Below, in pieces: positions 57,995 to 64,000 of a stretch of DNA of 64,000 nt (positions are counted from its first letter, which is position 1; each line of letters starts with the position of its first letter). Both the position numbers and the translations under genes were made by a program. The stretch comes from Rhynchopus sp. YZ270_cl-10 (Eukaryota > Euglenozoa > Diplonemea > Diplonemida > Diplonemidae): NCBI GenBank assembly GCA_964035575.1, contig OZ037911.1, positions 682,001 through 746,000 of the forward strand. The letters are read 5' to 3'. The notes below the pieces were generated by a model. That model had not been told where the DNA came from, ran no database searches, and saw only the letters and a program-made list of their open reading frames with translations.

Positions 57995-59124
57995 AGGGAA
58001 ATTATTTTAAAACAAAAAAAGCTGGTCTCAGGGTGGGTGATTGTCGGTACAAAAAAAATAAGATAGTGGAGTTCATCCTCGGGTGTCTACACTAATACAA
58101 CCAAGTTTTCAAATAAGAAAAAAAAAAAAAAATTCCGGCTTTTTAGAAAAAAAATAAGGTGCTGCACATCCTCGGGGATGTCTCTACCAATGCAACGCAA
58201 TTTTTTCAAAAGGGGGGGTATTTTTCAACCAAAACGTTCCCTAAAATGTTGTCTTCTTTTGAATAAGAGGGTGATGGTGTGATAAGGGGTTTATTGTGGT
58301 TTTTTGTATGGCTATTGTCGTATGTTTCAACCTCATTTCATCGTGGCCTCCAGGCGTTTCTTTCGTCTCAGGTTTTGTGTGTGTTTGTGTCTATGTCACG
58401 TCGTGTTTGTGACGTTTGGGTGGGGCTCTCTTCTTTCAACGCGGCACCCACCCCAACACGTCCCCAACGTTTTATCGGAGAAGGTTTGTATTCAGAGTGT
58501 GTTGTTTGCTTTGGTAGAGCTGGGACAGTGCCTGCATCCTGCCTTCATTCCATCTGCAACAAGCCTACCTCATTTCTCCACCAAATTTTACCCCCCCTTG
58601 TCCTATCTTTTACATACAATACCCTTCAGGGCGACGCTGTGTACAGAGGACCTACCTCGATGGGGTGATTTTGTTGATACAGCAAAAAAATAAAAATAAA
58701 ATAAAATGAAAAGAAAACGTACACCGTGTCTTCCCTTTTTCTTCTCTATTGTGTTGTGTGTTTTTTTTTTCTCCAGCGCCTTTGTTTCTAATCTCTCAAA
58801 AACCTCTTTTCTCTCCCCTCCACACTATTTAATACCATCGCCCTTCCCCCTTCGCGTTCTTTCGCGTTCAATACCCTCCATTCCTTGGCTCCCTCCCCCG
58901 ACTTTGCCGTTTCCCAGACGCTTACACCTGGAATCCCTATAAATCAGAGAAGAAGAATAATAAGGAGGGTGAAAACGACGACCTTGGCTTTTAGCACGCC
59001 TCCCCACTCCGCTTCCTACGAGCCAATATCCACATTTTTTTAAAAAAATATCTGCCTCACACCTTTCACCAGAAAACAAACCCGCGAACCTCCCCTCCTC
59101 CTCCTCCTCCTCGCCTCCGCCTCA
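57995..59124. other. Spacer with direct repeat and CT-rich promoter region
   Basis: After the amidohydrolase there is a diverged direct repeat: CATCCTCGGG followed by TGTCTAC at 58074-58118, and again at 58167-58212 (93-bp offset); a third relative lies at 61150. Two overlapping frames of 129 codons (58279-58693) are not convincing. The region ends in a CT-rich tract (59088-59123) that runs right up to the next start codon. Confidence 0.5.
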
Positions 59125-60079
59125 ATGTCAGCGAAACCGATTCTGAAGAAGAGCAGTTTAAGTGACGTGCCTGTTGTGCCTACCACCGCCTCCAATGACC
59201 CAAGACGTCATATGAAATGGGACGAAGACAACCTGCGTGAGAACGCGGAGTACATGGAGGCGAACCCGAAGATGAAGATTGACGAGCCGGACACACCGTT
59301 TGTGGAGTACAACATCGACAACGACGCGGAGATGCAGGAGGACGAACGTCGTGAGCAGATGGAAGGTGTCACACACGAAGTGAACGTTGCTGAGGCAGAT
59401 GGAAACCTGCAGGCACGTCTCGTCATGGCAGGTGCACGCCTACAGGATATGTCCGAGAGACAGGAATGCGAGCCAGACTTGTCCCAAGGATCCTCGCATA
59501 CCGACCCACCCCCGCAGCCATGCACCCCACCACAGAAGTCTGCAGCAGAACAGCACGACGAAGAGTTCAAACTCAAACGCAAAGCAGTGTACGCTGACGA
59601 AGGTGCAAAGTATGTTTCTATCAAGCCCTTTCCCCCCACCCCTCAAAGTTGGTGTGGTATCCCAAAAAATAAAGTGTAATTTTTTGTACTTTTGTGATTA
59701 TTTTGTGGTGTACTTAGGGGGTGCTGAGCCACACCAAAAGTAATTATTTTATTAAACTGCGGGCAAACAACACTAAAAGAAGGCATATGAAATTCAATAA
59801 TGCCTGATCTCTACGGACAATTCGGAACAACATTTTTTCGTAAGGATCATGAAGATATGGCTGATGTCAGATTGTGAGTATTCTTTCTCCCCCCCTCTCT
59901 CCCTCTATCATGTAGATGGTAAGTACCTTGCATCATGAGAGGTGCTGTACGTTATATCAGCCTAACTTTGTTTTGCCTCTCTTTCTCTCTCTTCATCGCA
60001 ATCAAACACAAACAGATTCAAAGATTTGCTCAAGCGTGGGATACCCGACAGCGATGAAGATGAGGATGACGATGAATAG
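59125..60079 (+). CDS. Protein phosphatase inhibitor 2, two exons (182 aa)
   Basis: Exons 59125-59609 and 60016-60079. Inhibitor 2 binds and restrains protein phosphatase 1. All family landmarks are present in order: KPILKK at residues 4-9 (the KGILK site), MKWDE (about 31-35), the MKIDEPDTPF block (about 50-59, with the conserved T/P used by GSK3-type kinases) and FKLKRKAVYADEG (about 147-159, the helix that covers the PP1 active site). The intron has donor GTATGT at 59610 and acceptor CAG at 60015 with a CT-rich tract and a CTAAC branch-like site at 59962. Splicing joins EGA-K to FKDLLKRGIPDSDEDEDDDE, the acidic tail expected in this family; unspliced, the frame ends at 59679 with an unrelated tail. 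Nuclear and cytoplasmic in known relatives. Confidence 0.9.
59610..60015 (+). other. Spliceosomal intron of the inhibitor-2 gene
   Basis: 406 bp, GTATGT...CAG. It splits a lysine codon (phase 2). It contains a long T- and C-rich region before the acceptor. Inside it, an ATG at 59800 opens a frame that reaches a second strong donor, GTGAGT, at 59874, also in phase 2 for the same acceptor. Confidence 0.88.
59800..59873 (+). CDS. Possible alternative first exon inside the intron
   Basis: ATG at 59800 reads MPDLYGQFGTTFFRKDHEDM and ends at GTGAGT (59874) in the same phase as the main donor. Spliced to 60016 it would give a 44-aa protein ending in the inhibitor-2 acidic tail. It could be an alternative transcript start, a small regulatory peptide, or coincidence. 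There is no independent evidence of transcription. Confidence 0.25.
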
Positions 60080-61437
60080 CTATGATGCGATGCGCATTAT
60101 GTTCTGACACAAAAAAAAAGGCGAAAATTTAAAAAATTCACAATGTTTTTTTGTCTTGTCATGAACCAATTGAAGCGTCCATTCAACAAACCTGCAGGAG
60201 GTTTGCATCTGTGTAGATTCCGTTTGATGTGTGCACACATGAGACATTCTTTCAAATTTTCTTTGGTTTTTGGTAGTGTTTGGGGGACTTCTTGAGATAC
60301 GTCCCGCAGCAACGGGTTTGAGATGGGTCAAATGGGATCGATGTATGGAGGAAACATAGTGTCACCCGGCTGTTTAGATGCATGTGTACAAACCCGGTCC
60401 TAGGCATGTACAATCTTTTCAAGTTTTGCTTAAGGTGGCTAAGCGGTGTGAGGTTCTTACCAGACTTTTTTTTTTTGGCCTCAAAGAGATTTCCTCTTCA
60501 CGGCCAGGTCAGTGGGAGTGTATTGTAGTAAGAAAAATTGATAAAAAATATCAACAGAATATTCATTACACTTTACGCACACAACACAAATTTTTCTCTG
60601 CGTTTGTAGAAAAAAAATGCTTACACTTCCAACACCGTTTATGTTTGATCTCGACACCGTCTGTTGATCATTCTAACTGTTTTGAACGAGAAACAAGACG
60701 AAACAAAAAAAATAAGCAAAACACAACCAAAACCCCTCCTTAGGACAATCTAACCTCTCCTTCTGACCTACATATTTTCACGGTCTTTCTGAAGAAGGCC
60801 CCCCCTACCCTACCCCCCGTATTAGTACTATTACCCTTCAAAAGAAAGAGTTATCTCCCTTTTTTACTTCGCTTTCTACAATGTTTTTTTGGTGACTTTT
60901 TTTTGGTGCCTGCTGAATGACCAGAAATTAAATTCCTGCTTCATTTTTTTCAAATAAATGGTGCTTTCGGCAGTCGGTCAACGACCTGTCGGCGACCTGT
61001 CAATATCGACCCCCTCCCGGAGCACCAATAAATTTATTGGCTCCCTTTTTACTTCGCATCCTGATCTCACATCTGATGCAGTTATCCCGACGCGCACATC
61101 ACAAAGGATGAAGGGAACTAAGGGATGTATCTATCTATAGATCTTTCAGCATCCTCTGGGGTATGTCACTGTCATGAGACATCCCAAAGTTTGCCTTGAT
61201 ATGAATGGTGCGGTCAACGCGCAACCCAGTTTTTTTCCCCAGGGTTCTCCTGCGGTCCACGAGGTTTTCGTAAACGCCTTTATTTTGGCGTTGCGGGGTG
61301 TTCCCCTCCTCCACTTCATCTTTTCTTGTATTTCAAGTCAACTTTCATTTTTTTCCCTTTTCTAGACTACTCTACCCTATACCCTATACCCATTACCCAC
61401 CATTCATTCCATCAGAAGCAGCTTTGTAATATCCTTT
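60080..61437. other. Spacer upstream of the PDZ gene
   Basis: AT-rich with T runs; no credible gene. A CATCCTCTGGGG relative of the 58-kb repeat lies at 61150. Just before the PDZ gene is a C-rich stretch with CCCTATA repeats (61372-61400) that resembles the C/T-rich tracts before other genes. Confidence 0.5.
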
Positions 61438-62349
61438 ATGAGCACATCCCCTCCAGGAATCAGCATGGACGCTCTCAAGACGCATGAGCATTATCGTCCC
61501 GGTGGTTTGTTCGATGAGTTTGTTCAGCTCGAGCCTGCGCAGCTTAGCTGGGGAGGCGTTGTGAGTGTCATTGGGAATTTAATTCAGAGCCATGGTGCGT
61601 GCCTAGCAAGGTTGACGGAGGTGGAGGCTGCGGTCGGGGAGATGCGCGGAGCTATGGAGACACAAATTCGGAGGGGGGTGTCTCCAGTCCAGTCTCAACC
61701 TGATACTGTGGCGGCAGATGTGGATCGGTTGTATAGTGTCATGCAGATTGACAAACAGACCCTCGACTCCACCCTCCATCAAGCCGAAGCTGAGGGCAGC
61801 AACAGCCACGCGAAGGTGAAGCTGCTCCACTCCCTCCCCGCATTTTCGACCCTCATTGAGGACATCCGCGACGTTCTGGTCCCTCTGAGCAGTGGGGTAG
61901 GGTCGGCTGCGGATCGCGTACCACCACCATCACACCAATCCGATAGCGCTTCCTACGGAGCCCCTCCTCCAGTCCAGGCACCGCAGGTTGTGCACAGTGT
62001 GAGAGCCCCGGTGGATCTGTCGATGCCGCCCAGTGGAGGTCGTCCTATGGCGGGGTTGGAGATCATAGATTCGATACCAGGGTCGTCCGATCCATTGTCG
62101 TCGAGTGGGGTGAGGGTCTTTGCAGTGCGGCCAGACGGGCCAGCGGCAATGGCAGGGGTGCGCAACGGAGACTGCATCATCGCCCTCAACGATAAAGATG
62201 TGCAGACCAGAGCGGACCTCAAGGCGGTCATGGCAAACTGTCGTCCCAACGATCTGGTCAAAGTAGAGCTGCTTCGTGAAAACGTATCGGAAGCGTTCGA
62301 AGTACACCTCAGACTAGGCACCGCACCTTCCACACCAGGGAGGTCATAG
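61438..62349 (+). CDS. Coiled-coil/PDZ domain protein (303 aa)
   Basis: The N-terminal half (about 20-150) is largely helical (LFDEFVQLEPAQLSWGGVVS, LIQSHGACLARLTEVEAAVG, MQIDKQTLDSTLHQAEAEG), suggesting a coiled-coil or helical bundle. A Pro/Ser-rich linker follows (about 152-200). Residues about 204-295 form a PDZ domain: LSSSGVRVFAVRPDGPAAMA, then GVRNGDCIIALNDKDV and LKAVMANCRPNDLVKVELLR. This GxRxGDxI form is like the HtrA-type and many protist PDZ domains. It probably acts as a scaffold binding C-terminal peptides; no protease domain, signal peptide or membrane segment is visible. The start is the first ATG in frame; a second ATG ten codons later (61465) is possible. Confidence 0.82.
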   Translation: MSTSPPGISMDALKTHEHYRPGGLFDEFVQLEPAQLSWGGVVSVIGNLIQSHGACLARLTEVEAAVGEMRGAMETQIRRGVSPVQSQPDTVAADVDRLYSVMQIDKQTLDSTLHQAEAEGSNSHAKVKLLHSLPAFSTLIEDIRDVLVPLSSGVGSAADRVPPPSHQSDSASYGAPPPVQAPQVVHSVRAPVDLSMPPSGGRPMAGLEIIDSIPGSSDPLSSSGVRVFAVRPDGPAAMAGVRNGDCIIALNDKDVQTRADLKAVMANCRPNDLVKVELLRENVSEAFEVHLRLGTAPSTPGRS

Positions 62350-62822
62350 AGATTTTGAAGAAAAAAGAAAAAAAATGGAAATAACATACGCCTTTTATGC
62401 GGTTTTTTGGTGTGTAGTTTGCCGAGGGTTTTCCATGTTAGATACTTTAGTTTTTTTTTTTACATACATCCGGCAATGATAATGTATATTTTTAGGTATT
62501 TTGTTTTCCCCAAGAAAAAATGCGAATTTAGAGCTCCCCCCTTCCCCCCCCAGATGAGGAGAAAAAAATACGCCTGAGGATTGATTGGATGTGTACCGTT
62601 ATACAGTGGATATTGTACAACTGTAGCAACACAACCCGAGGCAGCTACACTACTCCAACAATTTACCGTTATCATGTTACTGTTGTTATTGTGAAGCAAT
62701 CCTGATGAGACTACAGAGAAGATGCATCCAAACACGACTGTACAATGATCGTTAGGTCAGCTTTTTTGTGAAGACGCCCTACGTCTTTCCCCGATACTGT
62801 GCGGCAAACGTTAGTTGTCATC

Positions 62823-62860
62823 AAGGATGACTAAGCACAGAAAGGTCTTCCGTTTCATCT
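62823..62860 (+). repeat. Dispersed 36-bp motif, copy 3
   Basis: AAGGATGACTAAGCACAGAA followed by TTTCATCTTA; the most diverged of the four copies. Confidence 0.45.
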
Positions 62861-63406
62861 TATAAACGTTTCTTCCCTTTAGCTTTCTGCAGTGGGGCCT
62901 TTTCAAAAGGGGGTTACAAAATCCATCTTGATTTTTTTGTTGATACAGCCAAATGAATAACCACATCAATCAGCCTTTTTAGCAAACTGCTTTTTTACCC
63001 TTGTATAGGTATACCTCCTATCCTTCAGGCGATGTTTTGTTCATAGATCCTGACAAAAGAGAGGGATTGGTAAGACAACAAAAAGCTTTCCCCCTTTTTT
63101 TTGAAGTCTTTCCTATCAAAGTAAGGTACAAATTATTCATATTTCCTCTAATCTTTGCATCCTCTTAAAAGGGAGGTGATCATATCGATTCTGGCGTTTG
63201 CCAATTCAAAGAAAATAGCAATAAACCCAATAAAAAGCCAAGCATTTCCCCTCTCCCTCCCTATGTAGAATTTTGCAATGAATGTTTAAATGTTAGAATA
63301 CGATTGTGTGTGTGTGTGATTTGAGGGGTATTTCATCGAGTTTCTTTTAAAAGATCTGTAAACACGTGAGGTATATTCATCTTTTAGCGGTTTCTTTTTA
63401 ATGCTT

Positions 63407-63443
63407 AAGGTGACTAACGCACGAGAGGCTCAGCTCACTTTTA
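63407..63443 (+). repeat. Dispersed 36-bp motif, copy 4
   Basis: AAGGTGACTAACGCACGAGA followed by GGCTCAGCTCACTTTTA. It is close to copy 2 in the GACTA..GCACGAGAGG part. Confidence 0.55.
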
Positions 63444-63825
63444 ATAGGGTACATTTCGTGCACCATGAAGCTTCTATTCAGTAGAATAGATAGTATATGA
63501 ATTGCTTCGTAAATATGACAGAAGTACCAGAAGCTTAGGGAGCTTCTGACCGACTTTTTTCTCTCTTATTTTGTGTATCTTTTTACAGTTGAAAAGGAGG
63601 TAGATGCTGTACACAGAGGCAACCCCTTCTCTCTTTTGGCTCTCTCGGTCCAATACGCACATTCGTTTGGAATAAAATAAAATAAAATGCACACACAGTT
63701 CAGTACAGAAACCCCGTCTTCCCTCCACCCAATACCTTTTTCTTCTTCTTCTTCTGAACCCAAACAATACCCCCCTCAGATGAGGATGCAATTCCTCATT
63801 TTTTCTTCTAGGTTCTTGGTCGGAA

Positions 63826-64000
63826 TTACTCTTCTTGGGTTGCTTGCTGATTCCCCATACATTGCTCGCAATGTGTTGCGTTTCTTCAACCAAAACAACA
63901 AATTATATTTATTTGATCATCTGCCATGCTTACCTTTCTCTCATGACTCGCAGACTCTCCACAAAGCGATTTGGTTGTACGAAGGTACACCTCGAGAATG
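63826..64000 (-). CDS. Possible 3' end of a minus-strand gene
   Basis: A candidate two-exon 3' end running in from the right edge on the minus strand. Exon 64000-63934 is followed by GTAAGC (donor), a 50-bp AT-rich intron and an acceptor TTGAAG before 63883; the last exon ends with TAA at 63828-63826. In this reading the protein ends FVESLRVMRERNATHCEQCM followed by GNQQATQEE, with a CxxC pair. A second frame is also open across the same splice, so the choice is not settled. Only about 40 residues are in the window. Confidence 0.3.

Larger units (their letters stand above)
62350..63825. other. AT-rich spacer with two dispersed motif copies
   Basis: No credible gene. It holds motif copies at 62823 and 63407, a TG microsatellite (about 63307-63318) and T/C runs. 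A minus-strand frame of 139 codons (63474-63893) opens without ATG and is mostly low-complexity; part of it overlaps the better candidate exon at 63826-63883. Confidence 0.5.

Noticed and set aside
58279-58942. Two overlapping 129-codon frames and a 78-codon frame with a signal-peptide-like start
   Set aside because: Low-complexity T- and C-rich sequence, conflicting frames, no domain pattern; the last lies in the promoter region of the inhibitor-2 gene.
59917-59925. Three-base micro-exon ATG between TGTAG and GTAAGT in the inhibitor-2 intron
   Set aside because: Including it after the 59874 donor would create an immediate stop at the junction with the last exon.
60378-60743. 121-codon plus frame between inhibitor-2 and PDZ genes
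   Set aside because: Composition follows the AT-rich spacer, the tail is Lys/Asn/Thr from A-rich sequence, and there is no recognisable domain.
61371-61400. CCCTATA repeats as a telomere tract
   Set aside because: Only two to three imperfect copies, immediately before a gene; better read as a C/T-rich promoter tract.
62713-62723. ACAGAGAAGAT as part of a U6 snRNA, and the nearby CTGATGAG as a hammerhead core
   Set aside because: U6 would need the AGC triad and stem-loop that follow, and a hammerhead needs GAAA after stem II; neither is present.

Overview
The window is nuclear DNA from a microbial eukaryote. The evidence is one clear GT-AG intron (59610-60015), typically eukaryotic proteins (protein phosphatase inhibitor 2, a ubiquitin-like/LRR protein, a PH-like protein, tandem RIIa/DPY-30-type docking domains), spacers rich in poly-T and poly-C, and a very long satellite array. 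The species cannot be named from the sequence. A free-living or anaerobic protist of the excavate/metamonad type would fit the many CDGSH iron-sulphur modules and the LRR protein, but this is weak inference.

Layout. (1) 1-42896 is one satellite array of a 38-bp unit, about 1,117 complete units. All of them keep one 38-bp register at every point sampled, and the array is organised into nested larger duplications (about 4.6 kb and 8.9 kb). (2) Inside it, at 40637-41044, sits a 408-bp terminal-inverted-repeat (TIR) element with a 7-bp target duplication; removing the element and one duplication restores exactly one 38-bp unit. (3) Next to the array is a 1.1-kb fold-back TIR element (43044-44137, 6-bp duplication). 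(4) 44.2-48.6 kb holds a possible tiny acylated membrane protein, a ubiquitin-like/LRR protein and a 635-aa fusion of two docking domains, three CDGSH pairs and a cytochrome-b5-reductase-like module. (5) 49654-52002 is a third TIR element (2.35 kb, 4-bp duplication) with dense ACGCGCG arrays and no transposase. (6) 52.7-53.5 kb has a possible minus-strand gene. (7) 53.8-62.4 kb holds five plus-strand genes: a PH-like protein, a Ser/Ala-rich protein with an unresolved start, an amidohydrolase-2 family enzyme, protein phosphatase inhibitor 2 with one intron, and a coiled-coil/PDZ protein. (8) The right edge carries the possible 3' end of a minus-strand gene.

The genes do not form a pathway. Most point the same way and are separated by 0.3-1.4 kb of low-complexity spacer, and five of them have a C/T-rich tract just before the start codon. 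The most notable single gene is the CDGSH-reductase fusion, which looks like a self-contained NAD(P)H-to-[2Fe-2S] electron relay carrying its own docking domains. The most notable structure is the indel-free satellite with its nested higher-order repeats. Also worth attention are a three-stem nested hairpin at 56272-56333, a motif of about 36 bp found at four places, and an alternative ATG exon inside the inhibitor-2 intron.
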